Assembly: GCF_006265095.1 (NCBI RefSeq)
Contig: NZ_VCNK01000003.1
Coordinates: 22,709 to 86,708, forward strand
Length of the DNA stretch: 64,000 nt
Reading direction: 5' to 3'
Source of the DNA: Phaeobacter sp. B1627
GTDB taxonomy: Bacteria > Pseudomonadota > Alphaproteobacteria > Rhodobacterales > Rhodobacteraceae
The notes beneath the pieces were generated by a model. It did not search any database. It was given only the letters and a program-made list of their open reading frames with translations, and was not told the DNA's origin. The position numbers and the translations under genes were made by a program. This document shows positions 1 to 9,998 of the stretch, piece by piece (position 1 is the first letter of the stretch; every line of letters starts with the position of its first letter).

Positions 1-1
1 G

Positions 2-286
2 CCGGAAACGCTGCAGGATCTGGCCCGTCTGATGCCTGCCTGCGCCGGTGTGCGGCGCTGGGGGGCGGCTGCGCTCGATATGGCCTATGTGGCGGCCGGG
101 CGCTATGAAGGGTTCTGGGAACGGCGCCTGAATGCCTGGGATCTGGCGGCCGGTGTCATCATCGTCAAAGAAGCCGGCGGCCTGTGCGAAGCGCTGGACC
201 CGGAGGCCTCGATCGTCGAAAGCGGCGAAGTGATCTGTTCCAACGAGCCGATCTTTGAGAACTTCGCTAAAGTTATCCGGACTTAA
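2..286 (+). CDS. Inositol monophosphatase family protein, C-terminal part
   Basis: Only the last 94 codons are in the window; the reading frame is open from base 2. The visible part carries the WDxAAG motif (in the WDLAAGVIIVKEAGG stretch), the metal-binding aspartate region typical of the inositol monophosphatase/CysQ/SuhB superfamily, preceded by a RRWGAAALDMAYVA-like segment. Members are Mg-dependent, Li-sensitive cytosolic phosphatases acting on inositol phosphate, histidinol phosphate or PAP. Which substrate is used cannot be told from this fragment. The gene ends 35 bp before the convergent GFA-family gene. Confidence 0.9.
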   Translation, partial: PETLQDLARLMPACAGVRRWGAAALDMAYVAAGRYEGFWERRLNAWDLAAGVIIVKEAGGLCEALDPEASIVESGEVICSNEPIFENFAKVIRT

Positions 287-321
287 TTCGCCCTCCCGGC
301 ACGCGGTGTCGGGCCGCGGCC

Positions 322-750
322 CTAGGGGCGGTCAGAGATGTGATTGACCCCGTCGGTCCAGGGGATCCCGCCATCGGTTTCAGCCTGTGCTTCAGCCTGT
401 GTTTTCGCGTAGGTGCGGGGATTGCCACCGGGCAGACAGGCGAGGTTGACGCCGCATTCCCGTGGGTCTGACCGGCGCTGGTGGTAGAGGTAGATCCCGC
501 AGGTCTTGCAGAAATAATGCTTCGCGCTGTGGGTGCCCCAGGTGTAGAGCGTCAGGTTCTCCGCGCCCCGCGTCACCCGCAGACTGGCGGTCAAAGCGGT
601 GACCGCCGCCGCCCCACGGCGCACGCAAAAGGAACAATCGCAGCGGCTGGCAGAGCGGAGCCCCTCGGGAAGCTCGGCCTCAATCTCGACGGCGCCGCAA
701 TGGCAGCTGGCGCGGCAGATGACGGGGGTCGCAACGGGATCGGTCGGCAT
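322..750 (-). CDS. GFA/CENP-V family zinc protein
   Basis: A 142-residue protein with the cysteine pattern of the glutathione-dependent formaldehyde-activating (GFA) family: CxxxCxC at residues 12-18, CxCxxC at 37-42 and CxxC at 81-84. These ligands bind zinc in the family. Some members are said to help S-hydroxymethylglutathione formation, but most GFA-fold proteins have no proven activity and no formaldehyde dehydrogenase gene is nearby. Length is normal for the family. Cytosolic, with no signal peptide. It is convergent with the phosphatase gene on its left and in the same direction as the rhomboid gene on its right. Confidence 0.85.
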   Translation of the reverse strand: MPTDPVATPVICRASCHCGAVEIEAELPEGLRSASRCDCSFCVRRGAAAVTALTASLRVTRGAENLTLYTWGTHSAKHYFCKTCGIYLYHQRRSDPRECGVNLACLPGGNPRTYAKTQAEAQAETDGGIPWTDGVNHISDRP

Positions 751-875
751 TGAACTCTCCTCTCTGGTGGCTTCGGGTCGCTATGGCCCAGTCCGGTTTG
801 CCCAGTTCGTATGGCCCACTTCGGAGAGGGCAGTTCGGAGAGGCCGGATCACCTGCCCGGATCACCTGCGCCGGA

Positions 876-1655
876 TCATCTACTCCAGGGGCCAGGATGG
901 CGGGGCCGGGACGGGCGTATGGGGCGGGCCACGCGCGGCACCCGGGTTGCACTATATCTGGTTTGCGGGTGCGGCGGATAGCCTTGTGTACGAGTCCAGT
1001 AGCTTGGCCCGCCGCGCGATATCCACAAGGGCACCGTCAGCGCCAGACCGATGAAGAAACCGCCCGCATGCGCCCAATAGGCGACACCCCCCAGCGCCGG
1101 GTCGGCTCCGATTCCGCCGAGAAACTGCATCCCCAGCCACAGGCCCAGCATGATGAAGGCAGGCACCGGGATGACGCGGAAAAACACGATCAGGATGATC
1201 AGGATGTCAACGCGCGCCTTGGGAAACATCAGCAGATAGCCGCCCATGACGCCTGCAATTGCGCCGGAGGCTCCGATCAGGGGGACGTTTGATCCGGGCG
1301 CCGAGACCACATGCGCCAAGGTCGCGCCGACGCCGCAGATCAGATAGAAGCCAAGGAAGGGCAGGTGGCCCATCTCGTCTTCCATGTTGTCACCGAAGAT
1401 CCACAGAAACAGCATGTTGCCGGCCAGATGCATGAAACCGCCATGGATGAACATGGATGTCAGCAGGGTCAGCGGCGCATCGCCGGACATGATCTCTCTC
1501 GGCACAGCCGCGAAAGCGCCGTAAAAGGCCGCCAGCCCCTGATCGGTGGTAAAGCTGGTCGTATACCAAAGGTAGCCGAAGATATTGGCCGCCATCAGCA
1601 GGTAGACCACATAGGGTGTACTGCCGGAGGGGTTATGGTCGCGCAATGGAAACAT
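876..1655 (-). CDS. Rhomboid-family intramembrane serine protease
   Basis: A 259-residue membrane protein with six predicted transmembrane stretches. The rhomboid motifs are in order: HxxGN-like segment (FMHLAGNM, about 75-81), the catalytic serine in GASGAIAG (Ser130) and the catalytic histidine in the AYWAHAGGFFIG segment (His196). It should cut substrate transmembrane helices within the inner membrane; the substrate is unknown. The last 45 residues form an Arg/Pro-rich cytosolic or periplasmic tail. The start at 1655 gives a full-length N-terminus before the first helix. It lies 86 bp downstream of putA on the same strand, so it may be a separate unit. Confidence 0.92.
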   Translation of the reverse strand: MFPLRDHNPSGSTPYVVYLLMAANIFGYLWYTTSFTTDQGLAAFYGAFAAVPREIMSGDAPLTLLTSMFIHGGFMHLAGNMLFLWIFGDNMEDEMGHLPFLGFYLICGVGATLAHVVSAPGSNVPLIGASGAIAGVMGGYLLMFPKARVDILIILIVFFRVIPVPAFIMLGLWLGMQFLGGIGADPALGGVAYWAHAGGFFIGLALTVPLWISRGGPSYWTRTQGYPPHPQTRYSATRVPRVARPIRPSRPRHPGPWSR

Positions 1656-1741
1656 GCGCAGAAGCTGGGCCGTTCCTGGCCCAGCGTCAAGGGGTTACAC
1701 GCCGTTTTGCAAGCAGGCGCGCAGGCGGTGTGGCGGAGGGC

Positions 1742-4700
1742 TCAGGCGTTTCCACCCAGGAGCGCCGCGTTGCCGCCTGCGGCGGTGGTATCCACGCAGA
1801 CGTGACGTTCCGCCATCACGCGGGCCTTGTCCGGCAGCCCCGGCACCAAGGGCAGGATGGGGCCGTCACGCTGTGCCAGCGCCTGTTCGATCTGGCGGCC
1901 GGTGGCCTCGTCGCCCCACCAGATCACGCCGGAAATCCCGTCGATGTGCTGCAGGCGATGCAGGTCCATGGCGCCGCTTGCCTCGATCACGGTGCCGCCG
2001 AGGGCGATCACCGCACGGGCCTGTTCTGCCGCGGCGGTGGGACCCGGCCCCATGCACAGCAAGGGCGCGCGGGCCGAGGTGGTCAGCCGGTTGGATTCGC
2101 CGGTCGGGCCGGGCAGGGAGGTGGTGACCGGCGCGGCCGGCGTGCCGCTGGGAGCGGGCAGATCGCTCATGGGTGCGGCCCAGCTGTCGTTGCTGCTCTG
2201 GCGATCCGGGGCGCAGAACCGCGCCAGATAGTGGGGACCGCCGGCCTTTGGACCGGTGCCGGACAGGCCTTCGCCGCCAAAGGGCTGGCTGCCGACGATG
2301 GCCCCGATCTGGTTGCGGTTCACGTATAGGTTGCCCGCCTGCACCCGGTCGCAGACATGCTGCACCCGGTCATCGATCCGGGTGTGCAGGCCGAAGGTCA
2401 GCCCGTAGCCGGTGGCGTTGATGGCATCGATCACCGCGTCAAGCTGGCGGGATTTGAACGTGGCCACATGCAGCACGGGGCCGAAAATTTCCTCTTTCAG
2501 ATCGCTGATCCCGTCGATTTCGATCAGGGTGGGGCCGACAAACGTGCCGCCCTGCGGCGCCTGCATTTCCTTCAGCACCCGGCCTTCGCTGCGGGCGCGC
2601 TCGATATGGGCGAGGATCTTCGCGCGGGCGGTCTCGTCGATCACCGGGCCGCTGTCGGTTGCCAGATGCCAGGGGTCGCCCAGCTCGAGCGTCTCCATCG
2701 CGCCTTTCAGCATGGTCAGCACGTCCCGGGCGACATCTTCCTGCAGATAGAGACAGCGCAGCGCCGAACAGCGCTGGCCTGCGGATTGGAAGGCGCTTTC
2801 GATGATCGCTTGTACGGCCTGTTCGGGCAGCGCCGTGGAGTCGACGATCATCGCGTTGAGACCGCCGGTTTCCGCGATCAGCGGCGTGCCGGGGGCGCAG
2901 TGATCGGCCATGGCGGCGCGGATCCGCATCGCAGTGGCGCTGGAGCCGGTAAAGGCCACGCCACCGATCCGGGCATCGCCAGTGATGGCCGCACCGATTG
3001 TCGATCCGCGACCGGGCAGGAATTGCAGAACCCCGCGCGGGACGCCTGCCTCATGCAGCAGTTCCACCGCGCGAAAGGCCACCAGGGGCGTCTGCTCGGC
3101 GGGTTTGGCCAGCACGGCGTTGCCGGTGGCCAGCGCGGCCGAGACCTGTCCGGTAAAGATCGCCAGCGGGAAGTTCCACGGCGAGATACAGGTGAAGATC
3201 CCGGCCGGTGCCGCGTCGGGAATACGGGCCGCATAGTAGCGCAGGAAATCCACCGCCTCGCGCAGCTCGGCAACGGCGTCCATCTGTGTCTTCCCGGCCT
3301 CGCGCGACAAGAGCGCAAAGAGTTCACCATAGTGGTGCTCATAGAGGTCGGCGGCTTTGTTGAGCACATCCGCACGGGTTGCGGCGGGGGCGTCCCACGG
3401 GGTGGCCGAGGCAACGGCAAGGTCCACATCAGCGGCGCTGGCCTGTGCCACGGTGCCGATCTCGCTCAGGTCGCTGGGGTTGAGGACCGCGACAGCCGCG
3501 TCGGGCGCGGCCTTTGCCGCGAGCAGCGGTGCGGCCTGCCACTGGTGGTCGCGGAAGGGCGCGCGGGCCGTGTCAATGGCGGCCAGCGTCGGGGCATGGT
3601 GCAGATCGAAGCCTTTGGAATTCCTGCGCTCCGGCAGGAACAGGCCGGGGCCGGTGGGAATATCGGTCGTCAGGTCATCGATATCGAGGAAGGGATCGGC
3701 GGCCACGACCTCGGGCGGCACGTCCTCGTCCACGATCTGATTCACAAAGGAGGAGTTGGCGCCGTTCTCCAGCAGTCGCCGCACCAGATAGGCCAGCAGA
3801 TCGCGGTGGGCACCGACGGGGGCATAGATGCGGCAGCGGGTCTTGTTGGCGGCCATCACCATCTGGTGGAGGGTCTCCCCCATGCCATGCAGCCGCTGAA
3901 ATTCAAACGCCTGTCCGTCCTGCGCCATATGCAGAATTGCGCTGACCGTATGGGCGTTATGGGTCGCGAACTGCGGATAGATCAGGTCTGTATGGGCCAG
4001 CAGCTTGCGGGCATTGGCGATATAGGACACATCGGTCAGCGCCTTGGAGGTATAGACCGGGAAGCCATCCACCCCTTCGACCTGCGCGCGTTTGATCTCG
4101 GTGTCCCAATAGGCGCCCTTGACCAGACGCACCATGAAGCGGCGGTCATGGGTCCGGGCCATCACGCAGAGCGCATCAATGGCCAGACCGGTGCGCGGCC
4201 CGAAGGCCTGCACAACCACGCCAAAGCCGTCCCATCCCTTCAGCGCCGGATCGGAGATCACCTCCTCGATCACCTCCAGCGACAGCGACAGCCGGTCGGC
4301 CTCTTCCGCATCGACGTTGAGCCCCATACGCGCGGCCTTGGCCAGGAGCGCCAGCGCCTTGAGTCGGGGCACCAGCTGCTGGCGGACCGACTCTGTCTTG
4401 GCGATCTCATAGCGCGGATGCAGGGCCGAGAGCTTGACCGAGATGCCGGGGTTTTCGCGGATGTCATCGCTGGTACAGGCGCTGGCAATGGCCGAAATCG
4501 CGCGCGAGTAGGCGAGGTGATAGCGCGCGGCATCGGCTTCGGTGCGCGCCGCTTCGCCCAGCATGTCGTAGGAATAGGTGTAGCCCTTGGCCTCCATGTT
4601 GGCGGCCCGCTTCATGGCGGCTTCGATGGTTTCGCCCAGCACGAACTGGCGGCCCATTTCCTTCATCGCGCGCCCGACCGCAGTGCGGATGACCGGCTCG

Positions 4701-5149
4701 CCCAGCCGTTTGACGGCGCCGCGCAACGCCCCGATCGGACTGCGGTCCTCGTCCAGAACCTTGCCCGTCAGCATCAGCGCCCAGGTGGAGGCATTGACCA
4801 GCGAAGAGGTGGATTTCCCCAGGTGCCGGCCCCAGTCGGACGGCGCGATCTTGTCTTCGATCAGCGCATCGATGGTGTCGGCATCGGGCACCCGCAACAG
4901 GGCTTCGGCCAGGCACATCAAGGCGACGCCCTCTTCGGTGGAGAGGCCATATTCGGCAAGAAAGACCTCCATCAGGCCGGGCGCGGAATGGCCGCGGATG
5001 TCCTTCACCAGTCGCGCGGCGCGCGCGCAGATGGCGGCGCGGTCCTCCTCCGAGAGGGCGGCCTGCGCCACCAGCGCGTCGCGCATCGCGGAGTGGTCGA
5101 CATATGTCCCGGCATCAATCCGGTCGCGCAGCAGAAGGTCACGTGTCAT
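1742..5149 (-). CDS. putA: Bifunctional proline dehydrogenase / glutamate-semialdehyde dehydrogenase
   Basis: The 1135-residue PutA oxidises proline to P5C with FAD (N-terminal half, beta/alpha barrel with the RRLLENGANSSFV region) and then P5C to glutamate with NAD+ (C-terminal half). The aldehyde dehydrogenase part shows the conserved glutamate in AETGGLNAMIVD and the nucleophile in SAGQRCSALRC. About 120 residues after the ALDH core form the extra C-terminal domain seen in longer PutA proteins. There is no ribbon-helix-helix DNA-binding domain at the N-terminus, so this PutA is not its own repressor, in keeping with the divergent Lrp-type gene next to it. Peripheral on the inner membrane in the family. 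Confidence 0.97.
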   Translation of the reverse strand: MTRDLLLRDRIDAGTYVDHSAMRDALVAQAALSEEDRAAICARAARLVKDIRGHSAPGLMEVFLAEYGLSTEEGVALMCLAEALLRVPDADTIDALIEDKIAPSDWGRHLGKSTSSLVNASTWALMLTGKVLDEDRSPIGALRGAVKRLGEPVIRTAVGRAMKEMGRQFVLGETIEAAMKRAANMEAKGYTYSYDMLGEAARTEADAARYHLAYSRAISAIASACTSDDIRENPGISVKLSALHPRYEIAKTESVRQQLVPRLKALALLAKAARMGLNVDAEEADRLSLSLEVIEEVISDPALKGWDGFGVVVQAFGPRTGLAIDALCVMARTHDRRFMVRLVKGAYWDTEIKRAQVEGVDGFPVYTSKALTDVSYIANARKLLAHTDLIYPQFATHNAHTVSAILHMAQDGQAFEFQRLHGMGETLHQMVMAANKTRCRIYAPVGAHRDLLAYLVRRLLENGANSSFVNQIVDEDVPPEVVAADPFLDIDDLTTDIPTGPGLFLPERRNSKGFDLHHAPTLAAIDTARAPFRDHQWQAAPLLAAKAAPDAAVAVLNPSDLSEIGTVAQASAADVDLAVASATPWDAPAATRADVLNKAADLYEHHYGELFALLSREAGKTQMDAVAELREAVDFLRYYAARIPDAAPAGIFTCISPWNFPLAIFTGQVSAALATGNAVLAKPAEQTPLVAFRAVELLHEAGVPRGVLQFLPGRGSTIGAAITGDARIGGVAFTGSSATAMRIRAAMADHCAPGTPLIAETGGLNAMIVDSTALPEQAVQAIIESAFQSAGQRCSALRCLYLQEDVARDVLTMLKGAMETLELGDPWHLATDSGPVIDETARAKILAHIERARSEGRVLKEMQAPQGGTFVGPTLIEIDGISDLKEEIFGPVLHVATFKSRQLDAVIDAINATGYGLTFGLHTRIDDRVQHVCDRVQAGNLYVNRNQIGAIVGSQPFGGEGLSGTGPKAGGPHYLARFCAPDRQSSNDSWAAPMSDLPAPSGTPAAPVTTSLPGPTGESNRLTTSARAPLLCMGPGPTAAAEQARAVIALGGTVIEASGAMDLHRLQHIDGISGVIWWGDEATGRQIEQALAQRDGPILPLVPGLPDKARVMAERHVCVDTTAAGGNAALLGGNA

Positions 5150-5261
5150 GGAACTACCCCATCGTCAGAGATTTTGCCCAGTATATCGCGACGGCTCTGG
5201 TCATTTTTCCCGTTGATGGCGATACTGCGGATCAAATGCGTTTATTTACGGAGTGTTTCTG
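5150..5261. promoter_or_regulatory. putA / Lrp-type regulator divergent promoter region
   Basis: This 112-bp gap separates the divergent starts of putA (5149) and the Lrp-type gene (ATG 5262) and must hold both promoters and the regulator's site. I see AT-rich stretches (TATATCG, TTTATTTACG) but no clear inverted repeat that I would name as the operator. Confidence 0.5.
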
Positions 5262-5738
5262 ATGCAATCGCGCTTTCCCGGTCTGGACCGTTTCGATCAG
5301 GCGATTCTGCGCGAGCTCAGCCATAATGGCCGGGTGTCGGTGTCGGATCTGTCGCGTGTCATCGGTCTGTCGAAATCGCCGACGCAGGCGCGGCTGAAGC
5401 GGCTGGAGACGGAGGGGATCATCCAGGGCTACCGCGCTCTGATCGACCCCATCCGGCTCGGTCTCGACCATGTGGCCTTTGTGGAGGTGAAATTGACCGA
5501 CACCCGCGAGGCGGCGCTGGCGGCCTTCAATGCGGCTGTGGTTCAGGTGACGGAGATCGAGGAGGTGCATATGCTGGCCTCGCATTTCGACTATCTGCTG
5601 AAGGTGCGCTGCCGGTCGATGTCCGACTTCCGAGCCGTGCTGGGCGAGAAGATATCCTCGCTGCCGCATGTCTCGTCGACCTCGACCTATATGTCGATGC
5701 AGACCGTCAAGGACGACGGCGGCCTTGGGCCGATGTGA
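5262..5738 (+). CDS. putR: Lrp/AsnC-family regulator of proline catabolism
   Basis: A 158-residue protein: N-terminal helix-turn-helix (LDRFDQAILRELSHNGRVSV onwards, with a VIGLSKSPTQARLKRLE recognition segment) and a C-terminal RAM/AsnC ligand-binding domain. A GTG at 5253 is also in frame, but GGAG at 5250-5253 lies 8 bases before ATG 5262, which decides the start. Divergently placed with putA, the arrangement of PutR activators in alphaproteobacteria, which switch on putA in response to proline. The function is inferred from position plus family. Confidence 0.9.
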   Translation: MQSRFPGLDRFDQAILRELSHNGRVSVSDLSRVIGLSKSPTQARLKRLETEGIIQGYRALIDPIRLGLDHVAFVEVKLTDTREAALAAFNAAVVQVTEIEEVHMLASHFDYLLKVRCRSMSDFRAVLGEKISSLPHVSSTSTYMSMQTVKDDGGLGPM

Positions 5739-6028
5739 TCGGGTGGCGTCCTGTGTCCAGGCATGTCCTGGAATGTCCTGGCCGGATGTCGGTGGGCAGG
5801 CGGCGAGCGCCCGGAAGATAATGATGAATTTCTGATTGAACCCATACCGCTGCGCCGCTAGATCTGGCGCCAACGTCGAGTCATGCAGGTCTTGTGCTGC
5901 GATTGGTCTGCTGGGTGAAAGCTGTTGGCTCAGCCGTGTATTTCGCCTTGGCATCAAGATGGCGTGACGCGATGGTCGTATCCGGCGCACTATGTGCCGG
6001 GAGCGCAAAGGTGAAGACTGCGCCGGAT

Positions 6029-6115
6029 GCGGGCGTGATGGAATGGTAGACATACCAGACTTAAAATCTGTTGGGCCTTGTGCCCGTGTGGGTTCGAGTC
6101 CCACCGCCCGCACCA
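6029..6115 (+). tRNA. tRNA-Leu (anticodon UAA)
   Basis: The acceptor stem GCGGGCG (6029-6035) pairs with CGCCCGC (6105-6111), followed by discriminator A and an encoded CCA (6113-6115). The anticodon loop C-T-TAA-A-A places TAA at 6062-6064. A long variable arm (TTGGGCCTTGTGCCCGT) marks a class II tRNA, and the T-arm GGGTTCGAGTCCC is standard. Confidence 0.95.
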
Positions 6116-6440
6116 AATGCCCCGCTTTCCCATAAAGTGATTATATTCCAATGATATAGGCTTTCATTGAATCTCGGGTGTTGAAACGCCCGACATGACA
6201 CTCCGCAAAACTCCCCACAGTGATCTGTTGCAAGGGGCGGGTGCGGCCGGGCGGAATATGGTGGGGCGAAGCTTTCAGGTTTGGATGCCCTTGAACATGC
6301 CGACGACACCGGTAGCGCCGATGCCGCCGATGCCGCCGATGCCGTTGTGTTCCCCGCCAAGTGTTGTGGGCGAAAGCCTGGACCCGGGGGATGATGGTGC
6401 TCCGGGCGCGGCCTTTTGTTCTGCAGGGCGGGGTTGCCAC
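6116..6440. other. Intergenic region after tRNA-Leu
   Basis: No convincing gene. It contains three copies of a 9-bp GCCGATGCC-like unit at about 6316-6344 (GCCGATGCCGCCGATGCCGC) and AT-rich sequence just behind the tRNA. The downstream ABC operon ends at 6441 on the other strand. Confidence 0.6.
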
Positions 6441-7454
6441 CTATCTTGCTGTGTCGAGCGCAGAGGTCCCTGTGATCTCGCGTTCCCTGACGTGGCAGGC
6501 CAGCCGATGACCGGGGCTCACCTCAACTGCGATCGGGCGGATCGTCTCGCAGCCGACCTGACGCAGGGGGCAGCGGGTGACGAAAGGACAGCCCTTGGGC
6601 ATGTCCATCGGGTTCGGCACGTCGCCCTGTAGCGGCCGTGAGGTCTTGTTGCGTTCGGCCAGCGGATCGGGGATCGGCACCGCGCTCAGCAATGCTTCGG
6701 TATAGGGGTGGAGCCGATGGGCAAAGAGCGTGTCGGTCGGCGCCTCCTCAACCACGGTGCCGAGGTACAGCACCGCAATCCGGTCGGCGATATGCCGGAT
6801 CACGCTCAGGTCGTGGCTGATGAAGAGGTAGGAAAGACCGAGATCCCGTTGCAGCCGCAGCAGCAGGTTCAGAACCTGGCTCTGGATCGACACATCGAGG
6901 GCGGAGACAGCCTCGTCGCAGATCACCACGCGGGGCTCCAGGGCCAGCGCGCGGGCGATGACGACCCGCTGGCGCTGGCCGCCGGACAACTCGTTGGGGT
7001 AGCGGTCGTGCTGACCTGTCTGCAGCCCCACAAGCGCCATCAACTCGTCCACACGTTTGCGGCGGTCTGCCCTGTTGCCGACACCGTGGATTGCCAGCGG
7101 TTCGGCAATCGACTGGCCGATGGTCAGCTTGGGGTTGAGCGCCGACACGGGATCCTGAAACACCACCTGCAGGTCGCGCCAAAGCGCCTGACGTTCGCGG
7201 CCCGTCATTGCGGCGACATTGCGCCCGTCAAAGAGAATTTCCCCCTCGGTCACCGGTGCGAGACCAAGGATGGCATTGCCGGTGGTGGATTTGCCGCAAC
7301 CCGACTCGCCCACGATGCCGAGAGTCTCGCCCGCGTTGAGGGTGAAATCAACGCCGTCCACCGCGCGGACGACGGGCCTCTCGCCAAAGAGCGTGCCAGT
7401 GGCGACAGGGAAATGGACCTTGAGGCCCTTCACGGAAAGAAGCGGTTCGTTCAT
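6441..7454 (-). CDS. Peptide-type ABC transporter ATP-binding protein (DppF/OppF-like)
   Basis: A 337-residue ATPase: Walker [10 protein letters not shown] at 49-57, signature LSGGQRQRV, Walker [13 protein letters not shown], and the oligopeptide-type C-terminal extension with the CPFVTRCPL cysteine cluster. The frame is open further upstream, but ATG 7454 overlaps the stop of the preceding ATPase gene by ATGA (7451-7454) and gives the normal N-terminus. It powers import of peptide-like solutes with its partner ATPase and the two permeases of the same operon. It is the last gene of the leftward ten-gene operon. Confidence 0.93.
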   Translation of the reverse strand: MNEPLLSVKGLKVHFPVATGTLFGERPVVRAVDGVDFTLNAGETLGIVGESGCGKSTTGNAILGLAPVTEGEILFDGRNVAAMTGRERQALWRDLQVVFQDPVSALNPKLTIGQSIAEPLAIHGVGNRADRRKRVDELMALVGLQTGQHDRYPNELSGGQRQRVVIARALALEPRVVICDEAVSALDVSIQSQVLNLLLRLQRDLGLSYLFISHDLSVIRHIADRIAVLYLGTVVEEAPTDTLFAHRLHPYTEALLSAVPIPDPLAERNKTSRPLQGDVPNPMDMPKGCPFVTRCPLRQVGCETIRPIAVEVSPGHRLACHVREREITGTSALDTAR

Positions 7455-8431
7455 GCCAGATGCTCCACCTTGTCGGAATGCCAGCAAGCGGAGGCGTGAG
7501 CATCGCCACCTGCGACCGGCTCTAGCGGCGGTCGGGTGGTGCATTGATCCGAGGCAAGCGGGCAGCGGGTGCGAAAGCGGCAGCCCTCGGGCCATGCCGA
7601 GAGGTCGGGGACCGTTCCGCTGATCGAGAAGAGTTCTGTCTTCCGCGGGCCGTCCATACGCGGAATAGTCGCCAGCAGCAGCTTGGTATAGGGATGCCGG
7701 GGCGCGGCGAAAAGGTCATGCACCTCGGCCTGTTCCACGATGCCGCCCCCATACATCACACAGACCCGATCCGCGATCGAGGCGACAACGCCCATGTCAT
7801 GGGTAATGATCAGGACCGAGGTCTCCGTCTCGTCGCGGAGCCGCCGCATCAGCTCCAGTATCTGCGCTTGAATCGTCACGTCGAGCGCGGTGGTCGGTTC
7901 ATCCGCGATCAGCAGGCGCGGCTTGGCGATCAGCGCCGAGGCAATCATCACCCGCTGGCACATGCCGCCGGACAGCTCTGAGGGCAGTTGCCGGGCGCGC
8001 TGTTCTGGCGCGGGAATACCCACGTCGCGCAACATCTCCACCGCGCGGGTCCAGGCGTCGCGGCGGGTGGCACGACCATGCACGATCAGGCTCTCGGCCA
8101 CCTGCGCCCCGACGCTCAGCAACGGATTGAGCGAGGCCACGGGCTCCTGGAAGATCATCGACAGGGATGTCCCGCGCAGCTTTTGCATTGCGGCGTCGTT
8201 TCCCAGATCCAGCAGGTCCCCGTCGAGCGTGGCGGTGCCGCCGGTCTGGCGCACCGAGCCGGAGAGCAGCCCCATGATCGCGAGCGCGGTCAGGCTCTTG
8301 CCCGATCCGCTTTCCCCGACAAGGGCGACGATCTCGCCACGGCCAATCGAAAAATCCACCCCGTCCACCACCGAATGTGGCCCGACGCCAATGTCGAGGT
8401 CGCGGACCTCCAGCGTTTGCATGTCAGCCAT
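7451..8431 (-). CDS. Peptide-type ABC transporter ATP-binding protein (DppD/OppD-like)
   Basis: A 326-residue ATPase with Walker A GESGSGKS, signature LSGGMCQRV, Walker [13 protein letters not shown] and the family C-terminal cysteine cluster ([14 protein letters not shown]). It pairs with the following DppF-like ATPase on the cytosolic face. The start overlaps the end of the gamma-glutamyltransferase-like gene by 8 bp; ATG at residue 4 is an alternative start. Translational coupling with both neighbours is likely. Confidence 0.93.
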   Translation of the reverse strand: MADMQTLEVRDLDIGVGPHSVVDGVDFSIGRGEIVALVGESGSGKSLTALAIMGLLSGSVRQTGGTATLDGDLLDLGNDAAMQKLRGTSLSMIFQEPVASLNPLLSVGAQVAESLIVHGRATRRDAWTRAVEMLRDVGIPAPEQRARQLPSELSGGMCQRVMIASALIAKPRLLIADEPTTALDVTIQAQILELMRRLRDETETSVLIITHDMGVVASIADRVCVMYGGGIVEQAEVHDLFAAPRHPYTKLLLATIPRMDGPRKTELFSISGTVPDLSAWPEGCRFRTRCPLASDQCTTRPPLEPVAGGDAHASACWHSDKVEHLA

Positions 8432-9998
8432 TGCGCCCCCCTTCGGCCGCGCAGGCGGTCCAGGGGTTCACCGGATGCGCCATGCCCGAATTGAGACCGC
8501 CCTTGCGGCTCACGGCGGAGGGAATGGCGAAGAGCACCGGATGCAGGGAATTGGCGCGGATCTCGACCGGATAGGAGCGGCTCACCGTCGCCGCGACATC
8601 CGCTGCGGCGGCCTGATCGACGACAATGGTCGGGTTGGAGCCGTCGATACGGGGCGCGTGGAACGCCTCTTCCAACGACATGCCACGGTCGAGCACATAG
8701 CTGATGATCTGCGCGATGCAGGGAAAAATCTGTCGCCCTCCGGCTGCGCCAATCGCCAATGTGGGCTGGCCGTCGCGGCTGACGATTGCGGGGCTCATGT
8801 TGGCCAGCGGCCGTGCGGCGGGCGCAATGCAGTTGGGCACCCCCTCGCGCGGGTCGAACCACATCATGCCGTTGTTCATCAGCAGGCCGGTGCGGGGCAG
8901 GGTGACTTTTGACCCGAAGCGCGACAGCAGCGTATTGGTGAGCGAGACCATGTTGCCCTGCGCATCAACGACCGAGACATGGCTCGTGCAATCGCCATGT
9001 GCGCCCGCATGGCCCATTGTTTTCAACCGCTCCTCGTAGGTGGTGCGGATGGCATCGGCATAGACCGCTGCGGCTTGCGCCTCGGAGGCGGCAGCGGGCA
9101 ATTGAGCCTCGATACGGGCCAGTGTTTCCAGCAGGCTGGGACCGCCGCAGAGGCCAGGCACCACGGAGACCGTGGTATCGCGGTATTTGCCGGAGGTTGC
9201 CTTGGCCCAGCGGGGCTGAAACCCGGCGAGGTCCTCGCTGTCAATGAAAGAGCCACCGTCCTGCAGGTCGGCGACCAGATCGCGCGCCACTTCGCCTTCG
9301 TAGAAATCTCTTGCGCCCGCGCGGGCGAGCCGACGCAGCATGGCGGCCTTTGCGGGCATCGGCAGGTAGTCGACCTGTTTGCCGTTCGCCACCCGCCGGG
9401 GTCTGCCATTGTCGAGAAAAAGCCGGGCGCTCTCCGGGAAGCGGGCCAGCCCCTGTGCGTCCACCGCGAGGCAGAGCGAGGTGAACCAGTCAATCCGCAT
9501 CCCGCGCCCGGCGATCTCGATCGCGGGGGCGAGGGCGTCTTCCCACGACAAGGTGCCATATTTTTCGAGCGCGGCGGCAAAGCCCGCGACCGCCCCGGGC
9601 ACACAGATCGAAGGATACCCGATCAGGTTCCGGTCGTCCTTGACTGCGGGCCAGTCGAACCAGTCACCGTCGCTGCCGCCGACCAGCGGATATTGAGCGC
9701 GGTCCATGTTGCGGCTGGCCCGAACGTTGAAATCGAGCGTATCGATCTGGCCCCCATCGGCGGGCGCCCAGAGCAGCAGACCGCCGCCGCCAACCCCGCT
9801 GAGCCAGGGCTCCACAATCGACAGCACCAAGGCGGTGACGATGGCCGCATCCATCGCGTTTCCGCCATTCTCGAGCACCTTGGCACCCGCCTCGGCGGCC
9901 TCGAAATGCTGTGAGGCGACCAGCCCGTGCGGGCTCACAAGTTGTTTTTTGCTGACCGTCCAGGTCTCTTCGGCGCGGTCGGTCACGACTTGGTCCAT
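8424..9998 (-). CDS. Gamma-glutamyltransferase-family enzyme, cytosolic
   Basis: A 524-residue member of the Ntn-hydrolase GGT family. The small-subunit start is recognisable: the nucleophile threonine in the [13 protein letters not shown] stretch, where the precursor should cleave itself before Thr, followed by [14 protein letters not shown]. The large-subunit start [20 protein letters not shown] is also typical. No Sec or Tat signal is present, unlike classical periplasmic GGT, so it probably works in the cytosol on an imported compound, as a hydrolase of gamma-glutamyl or similar amides. It overlaps the upstream deacetylase by 16 bp and the downstream ATPase by 8 bp. The substrate is unknown. 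Confidence 0.88.
   Translation of the reverse strand: MDQVVTDRAEETWTVSKKQLVSPHGLVASQHFEAAEAGAKVLENGGNAMDAAIVTALVLSIVEPWLSGVGGGGLLLWAPADGGQIDTLDFNVRASRNMDRAQYPLVGGSDGDWFDWPAVKDDRNLIGYPSICVPGAVAGFAAALEKYGTLSWEDALAPAIEIAGRGMRIDWFTSLCLAVDAQGLARFPESARLFLDNGRPRRVANGKQVDYLPMPAKAAMLRRLARAGARDFYEGEVARDLVADLQDGGSFIDSEDLAGFQPRWAKATSGKYRDTTVSVVPGLCGGPSLLETLARIEAQLPAAASEAQAAAVYADAIRTTYEERLKTMGHAGAHGDCTSHVSVVDAQGNMVSLTNTLLSRFGSKVTLPRTGLLMNNGMMWFDPREGVPNCIAPAARPLANMSPAIVSRDGQPTLAIGAAGGRQIFPCIAQIISYVLDRGMSLEEAFHAPRIDGSNPTIVVDQAAAADVAATVSRSYPVEIRANSLHPVLFAIPSAVSRKGGLNSGMAHPVNPWTACAAEGGRNG

Noticed and set aside
2357..5326. A 989-codon open frame on the plus strand opposite putA
   Set aside because: It is a GC-rich shadow of putA; the composition is His/Gly/Arg-rich and not protein-like, while the minus frame is an unmistakable PutA.
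6061..6440. Integrated element at tRNA-Leu
   Set aside because: No integrase, no repeat of the tRNA end and ordinary neighbouring genes.
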